This document shows, piece by piece, positions 24,663-38,112 of a stretch of DNA of 64,000 bases (position 1 is the stretch's first letter; each line of letters begins with the position of its first letter). This DNA comes from Norana najaformis (Eukaryota > Annelida > Clitellata > Crassiclitellata > Hormogastridae): positions 14,810,607-14,874,606 of the forward strand of contig OZ029916.1 of assembly GCA_964023275.1 (NCBI GenBank). The letters are read 5' to 3'. The position numbers and the translations under genes were made by a program. The notes under the pieces are model-generated. The model was not told the DNA's origin. It saw nothing but the letters and a program-made list of their open reading frames with translations, and ran no database searches.

Positions 24663-25404
24663 GTGAAGTGTTGGTGAGTTCGCATCAAAGATGTTAATAA
24701 GGGAAATATTTTCCAGGTACTTGACCTCTGGCTAAAAGTCGTCTACACCGCAGTATGTTACAAATAAATGTTTTTTTGAAATATATGCCATCTTTATCAC
24801 CACAACATTTATTTGTGAAATTCAGCGGCGAAGTCGTCTTTTACGCGTAGCATTCACGGAAACGCAACTAGCACCGAAGGTTTCTCAACCCATGCCCGAT
24901 AATGTACTGTGAATTTTTCCCTTAATATATACCAATATCTGCAAAATATATAAAATCGGAAATAAAACACTGCTAATATAAATTCTATGTGATTTCTATA
25001 TTCTCATATCTTACGCATAAAGTTACTGTTCAGCGATGGTTCTACAATTCGCTATATAAACGATTCGTTGTTTTCCCTCAGCTAGACCAGAATGCATCAC
25101 GCGACCTCATAACGCATTTTTTGCCAGAGTGGTTCATCTTATTCCCTCATTAACATCTTTGGTAGTAACTATGTAAGAGGTCGAATATAGCGATGAGACA
25201 GACGCCAACGAAGTAATATTAGTGAGACTGAGTAGTGTGAGTTAAACATAGTTGTTGACTTAAATATATTATGATATTGTTTCAATAAATAAAACATTTT
25301 GGTAATGTAAAGGAAAGGTCAATTCAAATGCGTTACTACTCACTCGTAGCTATTTCTGCAACGGCATAGCTGCAAATAGTTGTGGTGGACTTTTCTCACG
25401 GCTC
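24663..25404. other. Non-coding stretch
   Basis: AT-rich DNA with no recognised exon or repeat, between LINE-B fragments. Confidence 0.4.
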
Positions 25405-26140
25405 GTAATCGTAATCTCGAGATTTCTACAGCGCCCAACGAAAGCTAAGTCGCGGGAACTAGCTTATTCACAGGCGCTCAGTCAAAACAAAATCAATAGG
25501 CAAAAGGGTTCGATTCCAGGTCAGGATCCAAGAGCCAGGCAGGCAGGCAGTCAGACGGCTAACGTGAGTGGTGTTTGGAATCGGATCGGCAAGATAAAGG
25601 GAAAAAGAATCGGGATAGGATCTGCAAAACAGGAGTGTTTTCAATTTTGAGTGGCAGACCTGCAGAGAGATTGCAAGTGGTGAAGTGATGGTGAGTTTGT
25701 AAGATGGATCAGTTTATTGTCCTAATTCTGACTGAAGTTTATTCCAGAAGGGTGGGGCAGCTATGGCTATGGAGTAATTTCCAAACTTTAAGGATGAGGA
25801 GACAGGATGGCAGTGAAGTGTTAGGACTGAAGAGGAGCAGGTTGAACGGAGTGGTTGGATTGTAAATAACTGGTGAAGATAGGAGGTTTGGGGATTGAAG
25901 TGTTTTATAGGTATGTGATAGAACTTTGTATGGTATTGCATTCAGGTATTTTAAGCCAGTGAAGTGATTTGAGAACAGGAGTGATGTGATGGTATTTGGG
26001 GATTTGTTGACAGCACGAGCGAGAGCATTCTGGATTGCTTAAAGGCGATTTATCTGGGTTTTGTCTATATTGAGGAAACATGAATTACAGTAATCAAGTT
26101 TTGCATGGACTATGGTAGATGCAGTTTTGAAGTCAAGCAC
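25405..26140 (-). mobile_element. LINE-B 3' fragment with RT C-terminus, minus strand
   Basis: The 3' tail GTAATCGTAATCTCGAG is followed, moving 5' in the element, by the GGCGCT motif, the UTR and a frame at 25714-25941 with FGNYSIAIAAPPFWNKLQSE. That is the [S/A]xAxPxxWNxLP block typical of L2/CR1 reverse transcriptases near their C-terminus. It matches 53528-54240. Confidence 0.8.
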
Positions 26141-26742
26141 CTACCCAGTCCTTCTCATTTATATTCTGTACAGATTGGTAAATGATGGAAATATCTGAAT
26201 GGTATGTATATATTTTGGCATGATTATATGGTGCCTAAATTATGACAGGGCTTGAACCTTGTTCCTTAACAGAAGTCTAAGTCTGTGGTCTGGTTTCATC
26301 CTGGGTTGTTATTCAAACGAATTTTGTTGCCCTGTCTATATAGCTTGATCAACCTTTAATGTAGTGGTTAAGGTACCTTTTTCTGTGATTCTGTTTGTCA
26401 GCCACATCTTTTTGTTGCTTCTATTTTCTCTGTCACATGCAAACACACAAACTTGCAAACATCTTACGAAATCTTAATACTTCATGCTTGCAGTGGCAAA
26501 AGTTCTGAAACAAGTCTAACGTTGACAGACCTGGAGTAAAAGTAACTATACATCTGGAATTAAAGTGACTTATTAGTTGCATTGATAATGTATTTTGGAT
26601 GCAGTTTTTGTCATCCAGAGAAATAGACCATGACAAAATGTAATTAATGTATGCAGTTTTTCTTTAGCTTCAGTACTTGTTTCCAGGATGATTGCTACTG
26701 GGTCAGTTGGAAGTATTCCACAAAATTGCTCCACGATGATTG

Positions 26743-29700
26743 TTACTGGTTGTTTAGCTGGAAGTCTTCCATGAAGTTGGTCAGCTTCTCCACTTCCTCA
26801 AAGGTTATGGCATTGTACAGTGAAGCACGCAGCCCACCAACAGATCTACATTGAAACAACCAAGCACAGATAAATATGTAAATAGATCAAATACAGTTAA
26901 GCAAAACACTACTGGACATAGTGATTTACTGGCACCAGTTTATTTATTATTAATTGTTATTAATTTATAATATGCTTGTTAACGCCCATGTGAAAGCATT
27001 TTGTTGTCAAAACAAAACTGGGAAGTAAACATCAAGTCATGCATACAATGACCACTATCCAGGACACTGAGATTCAGCTCAGGCCTGGGAATTAAACACC
27101 TTTTCTAACATTTCAGATGTGTATTGGCTTTGGATAGTGTTTACCTGAAACTTGTCTAAATGTTTCATCTATAAATATTTGCGCAGTCTGTTATCAGAAC
27201 ATGAAAAGGAACCGGACGTTTTGGAAGCAGAGGTGGAATGGGCAATTAGACAACTGAAGGACAATAAAGCACCGGGTCCGGATGGGATACCCATAGAAAT
27301 GGTAAAAGCAGGAGATGGCGCAATGACAAAGACAATAACAAAAATGTGCAATATCACATGGACAACCGGAAAATGGCCAGAGGATTGGAAGAGCTCAATC
27401 TTTATCCCTATATTCAAAAAAGGAGATGCGAGAGAGTGTGAAAACTACAGGACCATAGCAATGATATCGCACATAAGTAAAATACTACTTAAAATAATAC
27501 ATAAAAGAATGGAGAACATAATAGAGAGGGAGCTTCCAGATAACCAAGCAGGATTTAGGAAATCCCGCGGAACTCGTGATCATATCGCCAACATGCGGTG
27601 GATAATGGAGAGACAAAAGGAGTATGGACAAAAATTATACATATGCTTCATTGACTATAGTAAGGCATTCGATTGCATTGATCATGAGTTGATGTGGAAA
27701 ACCTTAATAGAAATGGGAATACCAAGGCACTTGATACAACTTCTTAAGGGATTGTACGAAGAACAGATTGCGGTAATAAGAACTGAATTTGGAGATACTG
27801 AAAGAATCAAAATAAAGAAAGGAGTGAGGCAGGGATGCATTCTGTCCCCATTCCTATTTAACCTATATGCAGAAAGGATAATGAGGATGGCGGAAATGGA
27901 TGGAGCAAAAGAGGGAGTAAAGATAGCGGGAAGAACACTGAATAATCTGAGATACGCAGATGACACAACACTATTAGCAGGTAAAAAAACAGATCTGGTA
28001 GAACTGATAAGAAGGCTGAAGAGAGAGAGCGAGAAAGCAGGACTATACTTCAATATAAAGAAAACGAAGATCATGACAACAGCTGAGGAGGGCAGTTTTA
28101 CGGTGGATGGAGAGGAATTAGAGATGGTAACAAGCTTTACATTCTTGGGATCAGTAGTAGAAAGAGAAGGAAAGTGCGATATGGAAATAAACCGAAGGGT
28201 GGCGATTGGAAAAGCCGCAATGAATGGACTAGAAAAAATATGGAAAGACAAACATGTGAGCACAGACACGAAAAAAAGATTGGTGAGAGCCTTGATTATA
28301 CCAACAGTAACATACGGCAGTGAGACGTGGACAATGACCAAGAAAATAGAGAAAAAAATCAATGCTTGTGAAATGTGGATATGGAGGAAGATGCTGAGAA
28401 CATCATGGACGGAGAAAAAGACTAATGAATGGGTACGCAGGCCGATTGGAATTGAGCAAGATGAGACATTACAACAAACAGTGCGAAATAAAATCAAAGC
28501 TGAGGTTCTTTGGACATGTTATGAGATCAGATGGATTGGAAAAAGAAATGATGCTGGCTTGTGGAGAGGGAAAGAGAAAACAAGGGAGACCAAGGAAAAA
28601 ATGGATGGACAAGATACACGAAGCAATTGGAATGAACTTGGCACAACTAAGGGACGCGACATTGGAAAGAAAGAAATGGAGAAGATTGATCATGACGGTC
28701 GCTAGAGCTCAAAGAGTTGACAGCACAAGGTGACAAGGTGTGTTATGAGATTTACAAAGCATTTCCATCAGTTCTTCCCACCTGTGGCCTTTCAGTTGAA
28801 CAAATCCACGTTTCTCAGCTTCCACCAGAAACTGCTTTTCCCTTGCCTCGTCTCCATTGGAACTGCCAATTCGGAATGGAATGTTCATGTAGCTATGATA
28901 TCTAGGATCTACTGCTGAACTGTATACGCAAACAGAAACTTGATTACTAAAACTTTGCAAAGTTAAATACATTTAAATTTTAGTCTGACTTTGATTCTAG
29001 GTGCAGCTGTCAGATGACATTTTTAAACTTGATAAATAAAGATAAAACAAAATTTCAAGAAAAAATATGATTTGAAACATAAAACATAAACAAATGATTT
29101 TATATAATTGATATACATTTAAATAAACAAAATAAAGCATAATCTACCACTTAGAAAATTTTATCGTAAGTAATGAAGATCTGCAGACCAACATGCTTGT
29201 CTTATGGGTAACTTGTACATAGCTGGCTCTTGTATGTTCAGACTACTTATCCGTCTCAGTTTATATTTGAGTGTTATTTTGTATGTTTTAGATGGTTTTC
29301 AGACACATAACATTGAAACCTGATTCATTTTGAATGGTCTGGTTAACAGATCAGTCTGTTTCAAATTCAGCAATGTTAAGCCCACACTTGCGCGATGTGG
29401 TATATATAGTATATTGAACTACAGCAGGGTCGGCGGCAGTAGCCTAAATGCATACTGCATAAAGTGCTCTAAGCCTGGCTATGTCAGAGCAGCAACTTTA
29501 AACTTTAACAGTAGAGTACTAGCCAACGTCTGATCCTGTTTGGTACTTTGTAAAATAAAGATTTGGTGTCCTACACAATACAACAGTACATGCCATCTGC
29601 AATCAGGAAATTATAGATTAAATGAGACCATGATGGACTGAGGTTTCAGAGTGGTGTCAGCAGTATTCTACGGACTGGTTTTCATTAGTTGGTAACTGAC

Positions 29701-32700
29701 CAGCTCATTCATTGACAAACGCTTGTCATGCACAGATCTAGTATACCATCTTCTTAGGGGAATACCAGCCGGTGAGCAAAACCTTGTCCTCAAGCTTCGT
29801 GCACCACAGACTAGGAACCTTGACCAGTTCTCAAGTCTTTGAACGTATTCCATGGCAGATGAACTAGTCTTTCTTTATTAACTCAAATCAATTTTGCTAG
29901 CAAGGAACGCCTGCCTGACGTTCTTATGTGGTACAAATGTCAAGTTACATGGTAAATACACAGTTAGTTAAATGGTAAATACACAGTTTATGTCGGCACA
30001 GGTCAGAGTACTTACGCATAGAAGCCTTGAGAGTTTTCGATGGTTTTGTAAAGGAGCCTGGCCTTTGCCTCATTCAGCATTTTCATGCCCTCGGCTCCAC
30101 CCTGGTTTTTGATCCATTCGTACATGAGGCTCATAATATAGACACTGTAACAGCCCAACATAGATAAGTAAGTAAACATGCAAATCATCATTATTCCATA
30201 AAAGAAATCCAAATTTTGCTAATGTTTTACAGAATTGTTTGCTTTTGAAAGTGCAGACATTGGGAATCTGGTTGGCTGTGTGTTTAAGTACTGACCTGAA
30301 CGTTGGAGGTGTATTGAGGCAGGACTCCATTGAAACTTGCTTCTGGTAGTTCCAGATGCTAGGCACTTGAGAAGCAGAGTGGCCCAGCAGATCTTCACGT
30401 ACAATGACAACTGTCACACCAGCACAACCAATGTTCTTCTGAGCCCCGGCAAACACGAGACCAAACTACAAATGGTAGAAAGATTGTTTAGGGAAGCGTT
30501 AATTACCATAAGCATTGTCAACGGGTGTCTTTTATACAGCTTGTCTTACATGTAAAAGTTAATTAAAGAACCGTTATGGTGCATTTGAACTGACAGGCAT
30601 TCCACCAGCATGCCATTTTCACATGCTTCTAACATGTTGTTTTCTTAAACTTTGTGTCCAGTATTCAAATTCCAGAGTATTAAATGAAATCAACTATATG
30701 CTGCTAAGCCAAGGTGTGCCAAGCCAAGCCACTGCTATAACCATGTTGCATATCATCTGACCTTGCACCATCATTGTTCACCTTACTCACCAACCTCGTT
30801 TGTAATATCTATTTTCACCTTGGTGTTTATAGATCCGGAATTTTCTCTGACATATTGGAATTTGACATGGTTTCTGTAAAGGATTACGATCTTTGATTAC
30901 GATTTCACTTGCAGCGACCATCGATTGATGGCTTGGGCATTATGATAAAGGCGCTATAAAAGTCATTAGATAACGGTAGATTAGTTTGTTGACAGTATGC
31001 AGCTCAGCAGTACAGAAAAGCATTTTCTCTAAACACACCTGATCATAAAAACAGTGCATCTGACCATGACAGATTGGATGACTGACCTGTGTTACATCAA
31101 ACGGCTTTGACAGAAAATTTGAAGACATGTCACACACAATCGGAACTCCATTTGTCTCTGGGACAAATGAAAACTCGATGCCTGGAATCAAAGAAAAGAA
31201 TCCATTTTTCCGACTGACCTATGTTTATGCTAATAATTCAGCTCAAGAGTTGGTACTTTTCTACTCAAATCCATTAACCTGTAATGAGCAAGTACTATGT
31301 TACACTTCAGATCAGCTGATTACTCCAGTTTGGTAAAAATATCAGATCTGATTAATCTGACAGCACCTGTGTTCTAATACTCGAGTTAACAAATCAGTCC
31401 CATTTCACGTAGATTGTGACCATTGTGGTCAGGAACTGAAGCAAGACAGTTTGTTTTGCTGATTGTGTGTAATGTTTTCTTTATGACATTCAGAACTTTG
31501 TTAAAAGAAAAAATCAATAACTTGTAGATAACTATTAGATTGAGTATTGAGATTTACATGTAGTTAGGGCAACTTGCCATCAATTGTTTCGTTAGCACAG
31601 TAGTAAACGTAAGAGGAGTTGGAATTGAGTTTCCATGATGTGGGATCTGGGATAGCTAAAACAGTGAAAAATGGTCTTCACTAAATGATCACAAAACTTA
31701 GATTTTACTAAAAATTCAAGACTGAACATTAGTTCAAATAAACAAATTTTAGACTTGATTGGTTGATTGAACACAAACCCAATTACCAATCTCATATAAC
31801 TCACACTGAGATAAATTCTAAACGAAATCGTAACTAGAAGAGCACCTATTAATTTCTCAGGAATGCTCCATTCATGTCGGGTGGGAAAAGGTGGGTTGTC
31901 TTTAATGGAGATAAGTTGAAAAAACTCATTCTTGAATAATAAATAATGCATTATATTGTAACGACCTGTGCTATCCAAGACCATCATAACTTGCGGATTC
32001 AGGAGGACATAATGGGCATACTCAAATAATAGATGTTATTTAATTATTAACCCCACACCTGACTGTCGCTTTGCTCCTAACTCAAATCCTGGATTAGCTC
32101 TTGTTCTGACAAAGAACGCTTATAGTCGTGCAACAGCAAATCCAGAACATGAAGTAGAACCACTTTAAACCCATTGTATATAGTTTAGTAAATGGTCCGT
32201 ACATTGGGACCTTAAGTGGTGTGGCGCCTATTCAAATGGGCAGCAGTAGTGAAGGACCTCACCCAATGAATTCATTGAAAGACGATCTGGGTCGAGACCA
32301 TATGGGCGCTATAGAGAAATGTGGACACTTAATTTTACATTAACCATTCTTTATAGTACATGTAATTGTTACAGCCAAACTTGTCACCAGGAGGGGTCGT
32401 GATGATGTCATTTGCGCTGTTACAGAAATTCATGTCAACTGCCAGCAATTCACAGATTTTTCCTTTATAACCTCACTGAGACACTAAACTAAAAATAAAA
32501 CTTATTAACTGTTCAGATTGTATTGCTATCCTCATGACCTAAACCTGATTTCTGTCAGCATGAAACTTGTCTTCAAACTTACTTGTGTATTTTTTCGTGC
32601 TTGGTAGCACCAGGTTGACCTGTCCATACTTCTGTGCCTCAGCTGCTGCGGCTGCTGACCAGTAGCCAGTCACGATGTAGTCGGCCTGTTTGGTTGGTTT

Positions 32701-35700
32701 CAGGCCCATCAGGTTCAGAGCAATGGCTGCAAACTGGCCAGATCCACCACCCTGCAGGAACAGGACCTTGTAGTTGTTCGGAATGGCACTGGAACAACAT
32801 ATATTAATGTTATTATTTTTACAAAGTTTTTTAGTAATCGAGTCATTTCAGGACTGAAGACTACTCCATGTCCCAAAAATTTCTGAGGACCTCTTTAGCC
32901 ATTGGCCTAAGAGCTATTTTCTCTATAGTTTTGATAAGAAAGCAATTTAGAAGTAGAACTCACAGAATCTGTCGTAAAGTTGTTTCTGCATAATTCAAGA
33001 TGTTGGCAAACTGAGAACTCCTGTGGCTCAGCTCTGCAACCCAAACATAAGACTTGGCTAAGAAACCATCTTCTTTAATGCTTCAACTGTTAAACACAAA
33101 AGATGCAGGAAATAAAAAAATAGAGAAAGTGGTTATTGTATGGCCAGAATAGCATCATGAACAAAGTGAAAATTCGTAGGGTATTTCTAAGCAGAATCTG
33201 TTTAGGGTCTTAGGCGCATTTTGAAGTTGCTGATGCTTACCCAGCACACCGATACCAGAGTTGTCATAGTTCAGCAAAGCCCTCTGTGCCTTTTCCAGTA
33301 CCTAAAAACGTAATTTAATTGAAGAATTAATCAACAAATAACAACAATTATATGAACAACAAAGGCAAAGCTGGAAGCAGTAAAAGCAATGGCCTGAAAC
33401 CTTGCAGCTTTTTAATGAATAAATCGAGAGATTCTTTATTGTTTAAATAGTCTTTGGCAATTTTTTGGCTTCCTTTTACAGACCTTATTAACCCAAGATA
33501 CAAGTCTTAATTATAGTCAAGATGGGTGGGCAAACTGTCATCCTTCGGCGAAGTCGGGAACCACTCCAAGACTACGATAAGCAATGCGAACGCCGTAATA
33601 ATATGACTGTTGAAAGGATAATTATTCTCGTTTGAGCTCTTCAGAAGCGAGGGTTAACCCCCGCATTGTATGGTCTATTACACAGATTTGAATCTCGGGT
33701 TTGCACTGTCCGTACACGGGGACCATATCTGGCGTGGCGCCCATTCATACGGGCAGCGGTTGTGAAGGATCTCACCCGATTAATTCATTGAAAAATTAGC
33801 AGGGTCGACGTCATACTCGTCGCTATAGAAAAACGTGTAGGCCTACATTTACATTTATACATTTTGTAGATCATACGACTACTAGGGACCGAAGACGTAT
33901 GGGCTGCATTTCGTAAATTATTGCCGCCTTCCTCGTTCGGTGGGAGTCGACGCGCCTTGCAGAAGGCGAGCACAACCGAAGCGCCAGCTTTCGTGGAAGT
34001 CCGCCGTCGCACAGTGACGGACAGACTGACACAGACAGAATCAGACCAAATAGCCAGACGAGCGATTCAAACAGGACCAAACACATCGAAAGAAATAATG
34101 TCGGACCACCACCTTGTAGAAAAGAGTAGGTTTACGGTAGGCCTATACGCTGACATTGTAATGCCGTCGGAGCAGGAAATAGTTGCATATGCTTATTTAC
34201 GCTTATTTAACTGCTTCGCTGTTGCAAGTCTTATAGAGCCTATAATTAGTGTCGCAAGTAGGCCTATTTGGCAATTTATGTGAACTCTGATGGGCAGTAG
34301 GCCTTGTTGGCTACTGTGGGTAACAACTCGTATTCAAACTAGGCCTACTTTTTGAGCAGGCTAGTTAAAAAGTAGTTGTAACTATAATAGACCCCTAGAT
34401 GAACTACGTTTTCAGCAAGTGGGTTTTTCAGTTGCATAATAACCAACTTGTCTCCAAATAATTTTCTGTTGCAGTTGGCAATAGTGTGTTAAAGTTCTAT
34501 TTCCATTTATAGAACAGACATCTCGTTATGAATTAATAAACTGATAATATATGATTATGAATTAATGAAGTGAGATGCACAGTTTAAAAATTCATCACTA
34601 CTACGATGATGCAGCTAAGTGTGAAAATGCCGCCTAAAATGCATTTACCATTCCAAACACAATTGTCTACCAGTAATCTCTCAAACTCCGCCAAGATGCG
34701 GCTGCAAGTCTGACTAACTTGTGATATTAACTTTTAAGACATTGTGACCTATTTACGGGTTTAGTAATATAGACAATGGCACGTGTATTCAGCTCATTGT
34801 CTTGAAATGTTTTATTATTTTGTCCATTTCTGACACTTTACTAGATGTAGGCCTATAGATGCAATACTGAACATTACTTAGCGAATGCTGCATTCTGTTT
34901 TATTTTAAGTTGAAGATTAAAAATCAGTTACGCCTGTTATCCAGCCAACCAGTTCCAATCTTACAGCAAGACTAAATGCAATTTAAAAGTAGTTGTAGTT
35001 AAACTAATTTTGAAGCAGTTAGTTCCCATCACTGAAAATTATGTGTAATGAGCTGGCGCTAAAAGGGAGTGTGTTTAACTGCATAACTGTAGATTAGGCC
35101 AATGAGCACTATTTAAAATCTTTGTCATGTCACAATCGCACAAATGTTCAGAAGTAAAAAAACCTACGAAAATGCCAATAATTTTTTTAATTGTAGCACC
35201 TAGGCTGTATAAGTAGGCTGCTAAATAAGCAATGCTGGCCTATTTAAGGTGACGGGTTAAGGTGCTGACTGGCGACGCCCGAGACCGTGTTGCGTTTTCA
35301 TGATAAAATGATCCTACAGCTTAGTAAACAAAGGCATTGCTGTCTACATCATAAAATTTATTTTTGTTTCAGTAGATCGTGAGCTGTTACATTTTAGGCA
35401 TTGGGCGGTTACATTCCTATTTTATCTCTTGGCCTACTTTAAGTTCGCGCATTGAGATATTTCTTGTTTCTATTTCGGTGTTCTGGTTGCAACTTCGCTG
35501 TTGGTCAAAGATCTGAGCATTGAGGGGTTGCCCAGGACCACCAACAACTTAATTGAAGTTATTGAGGAGGGGTAGGCCAGGACCATCAACAATATCCTTG
35601 TGTGATATTTGTAGCCTAGCTCCCTCAGAAGACTTCCGGTCGCATTCAATGTCGACATGCGCAGACGACGCATTTATGGACTGGACGGTTACACCCTACA

Positions 35701-38112
35701 CAGCGATAACGAATGGGGTGCAAGGAAAGCGGGGTTAAAGGGGCTTTAAACATCGAATTGAGGAAGGACTGCTATTCACGATATCAAGATCAAGAAAGTC
35801 CTGCTTCCAAACTGAAAGAACGCCGAAGACAATGCAAAACCCATAAACCGAGGAAATCAAGCGCCACAAGGGTGCAACTGATCTGCATTTGTGCAAGACG
35901 AGCCTTTGGGGGCTATTCACTAAACCCTATATAATTAATAACCCAGTGAGTATTACACCGGGTACTATGAAGGTGTAAATATAACAAGGCGGCCGATGTA
36001 TTATACATAAGGTCAATGGGTGTAGGCCTATGCACACATGAAATGTAAGAGCGACTCTTCAGCAGTACAGGCCTACTAGCTTTTCAAAGGCCTCTGGTGA
36101 CGTGCATAGAGCACATGCTAATCACGTGCTGCTCTCGCGGTCAATGTCTGGCACGGCTGAGAGACTGAAAGCCAAGAGGTTGCCGCGCAGACCTGACAAG
36201 CCTCTCACGAGACAGAGAAAACATGCGTTGGCCTCGATATTCCCATTTGGCCGACTTGGAACAGATGCCCCCGCGAATTGTAACGGCTGCAGACAGTCTA
36301 TTGTAACATGCATGGCCAATGGGCGACTGCGTACAATAAGGTTACGTCTCCTCCTCCTCCTCCTCTCTTCAAGCGCGCAGACAAACGCCTCTTTGGTGGT
36401 TGGTTATTTTATTTGTATCTCTGATATATTTACCAGTTTTTTGCTACGTACTTCACTTGATTAAATGCACGCGTTGGTACAGAAAGAATTCTGTCAGTGA
36501 ATGTACTCAGTGCCCCCGTCGCGGGTGCCTGGGTTTTCTCAAAAGATTCGCCCGATGACGCTTCAAAGCAGCCTCCCTATATCCGTTCACTTAGCGCCAT
36601 TTAAAATTGGACATTGCTTGCATGGCAATTAATATTTGGTCTTTATCCAACCTCGACTAATGTAATTTCCTTCCATTTAGTGCGTAGAGAACTCCAATAT
36701 GTCTGGAATGCAAATTTTGAAAATATGGTCCCCTAAAGCGCATGCATGCCAATATGAAGGCTTGATGTAGGCTTCTGAATTAGCTTGCTATCTGTGAACT
36801 TGTAGTTAGGTCGCACGACGGTTAGCGCAGGGTTAGGTCGTAAGGTCTACCCAAAGCTAGCTGCGTGGCTGCTTGAACTTCCAATTTCGCATTTCGGCAG
36901 AATTTCAAAATATCGTAAAACTTCTTATAAACGTCCCCGGCGGTTATCTGTACAAGTTGTTTATGTTAGATTATTTATTTTAGATTTGTTTATTTGCCAT
37001 TTTGCAGCTATAAGTTACTGTTCGGTGTAACAGAAGTCTTCGAGTTTTAAATCAGTAGGCCTATCACCTTTTTAATTTCTTTTTACCACGACTACCGCTA
37101 ATATCCAGCATATCGGCCCCGAAACTAGACAGGTGTTTAAAGCGGCAGGCGTTTATTTGAGTTCAATTTCCCGAAAACAGTTTTATAGAAAGAGGTCGAA
37201 ATCCTAGGTTTGAAAAACTAGTATGGACTAACTAATCGGCAATAGTAGCCGAACGTATAGGATCTCAATGTTTCCCCCACACAATAACATCGTATCCCAT
37301 CGCGTAGACATTGACTTCTTGGAAAAAGTCCTAATTCCACCATACAAATGTTATCTTTTAATTTTCGGGAATCCGGGTCGTACTTAGAAAATCGATATCG
37401 GGGATCCGGTCGAAATTCGTTTCGGGGATTCGCTACTCATCCGTTTATTTGCAAAAATCGTTTTTGCCCCCGGCAGCTATTGGAGACCAGCGTTTAACTG
37501 GTTTAACAGTCGCAGTAGTTTATTTTATTCTGTTGGACATGCTTATAGCTTTCTGCGCTTTTAAACAGTCATATTATTGCTAATAAAGCGCTGTTTCAAT
37601 GTGATACCTACAGTTCAAGTGACCAACAGACTGAGGTAACTAAGGAAACCCGTTGCCACAGGTCAATGTAGGCCTAAATGTACCACGGTTTCCTATAGCG
37701 ACCGTATGGCCTCCACCCTGCTCATTTTTCAATGAATTTATCGAGTGAGATTCACCATAAGTAGGCAATTCGCGCACCACAAAGTTCAGTCTAAAAGGAA
37801 CCCACTCGAACGAAAAGTCCATTTACACGATTAACGCACTTTCACGCGCATGCCTTTGCAGTTTTTTTAATCTTGTGTGTAGGCTATTCACCGTTATTTA
37901 ATCCTCAAGCCTCTTCATAATTTTGGATCTGGACCTGGAACCAATTTTGTGTTTTTATTGAGTGCCATTAAAAATAAGCTAGTTCCCATGACTTGGCTTC
38001 GTAGACGCTGACGAAATTTCGTGATTAGTCGTAGTTTTCTACAGTTTCTTACCTCCTTTGGTATCTTGGCTGGGCCCGGTCCAAAATTTACAACAGCGTT
38101 TCTGGTCGTCAT
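26743..38112 (-). CDS. PSAT1: Phosphoserine aminotransferase, complete, ten coding exons
   Basis: It converts 3-phosphohydroxypyruvate plus glutamate to phosphoserine plus 2-oxoglutarate in serine synthesis (cytosolic PLP enzyme, usually a homodimer). Exons: 38053-38112, 33241-33301, 32964-33033, 32583-32788, 31578-31655, 31087-31181, 30296-30465, 30016-30144, 28782-28919 and 26743-26845. They total 1110 nt, 369 aa, close to the family's 370. The start reads [18 protein letters not shown]. Landmarks are [50 protein letters not shown] with the PLP lysine at residue 200, [14 protein letters not shown], and [15 protein letters not shown] near the end. Phases agree at every junction. All introns are GT-AG except intron 5, whose donor is GC (GATG then GCAAGT at 31577). 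Introns hold an antisense RTE LINE, a LINE-A tail, a LINE-B tail and two family R repeats. It is about 1.7 kb downstream of DPP7, same strand. Confidence 0.97.
27165..28740 (+). mobile_element. RTE-clade LINE, 5' truncated, antisense in PSAT1 intron 9
   Basis: The main frame (27152-28705) begins inside the RT domain ([20 protein letters not shown]) and carries [55 protein letters not shown] and LRYADD (YADD at residues 268-271). The TYGSETWT and [16 protein letters not shown] blocks follow. The conserved C-terminus ([37 protein letters not shown]) is in another frame (28425-28733), so one frameshift lies near 28490. The endonuclease is missing. It ends in two ACAAGGTG units (28725-28740), 41 bp from the exon 9 donor of PSAT1. 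The order is that of the BovB/RTE group. Confidence 0.9.
30885..30965 (+). mobile_element. LINE-A-like 3' tail, plus strand
   Basis: ACCATCGATTGATGGCTTGG, GCATTATGATAAAGGCGCTA, then TAAAAGTCATTAG matches the end of LINE-A (CATCGGTTGATGCCTTGTG, GGCGCATTAGAAGT). It lies in PSAT1 intron 6. It could be a truncated LINE or a SINE that borrowed the LINE tail. Confidence 0.55.
32175..32345 (-). repeat. Family R dispersed repeat, minus strand
   Basis: Contains CACCCAATGAATTCATTGAA, GGGTCGAGACCATATGGGCG and CTATAGAG. It pairs with the better copy at 33695-33865 along its whole length. Lies in PSAT1 intron 4. Confidence 0.75.
33695..33865 (-). repeat. Family R dispersed repeat, minus strand, most complete copy
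   Basis: On the minus strand it reads AATGTAAATGTAGGCCTACA, TTCTATAGCGACGAGTATGA, CGTCGACCCTGCTAATTTTT, CAATGAATTAATCGGGTGAG, then CGGGCGCCACGCCAGATATG-like sequence to GTACGGAC. The other five copies align to parts of this. No coding capacity, no clear tRNA head and no terminal inverted repeats were seen. Confidence 0.75.
37665..37765 (+). repeat. Family R dispersed repeat, plus strand
   Basis: TAGGCCTAAATGTACC, CTATAGCGACCGTATGGCCT, CCACCCTGCTCATTTTTCAA and TGAATTTATCGAGTGAGATT follow the family R order. Other plus copies are near 4020-4110, 4845-4935 and 55440-55475. Confidence 0.75.
37895..38035 (+). mobile_element. LINE-B 3' tail, plus strand
   Basis: Decayed copy: GGATCTGGACCTGGAACC, AATAAGCTAGTTCCCATGAC, TTGGCTTCG, then a degenerate end GTGATTAGTCG. 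It ends only about 18 bp from the PSAT1 exon 1 donor. Confidence 0.6.

Larger units (their letters stand above)
33302..38052 (-). other. PSAT1 intron 1 (4.75 kb)
   Basis: A long first intron. It holds family R copies (33695-33865 and 37665-37765), a LINE-B tail (37895-38035) and a dense cluster of TAGGCCTA sites between 33.8 and 37.7 kb. Short frames at 35553-35934 and 36102-36464 have no domain or splice support. First introns often hold enhancers, but no specific site is recognised. Confidence 0.5.

Noticed and set aside
27682..28497. 271-aa minus-strand frame
   Set aside because: It is the antisense shadow of the RTE reverse transcriptase.
35553..36464. Plus-strand frames as exons inside PSAT1 intron 1
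   Set aside because: No splice-flanked structure, recognisable motif or partner exons.
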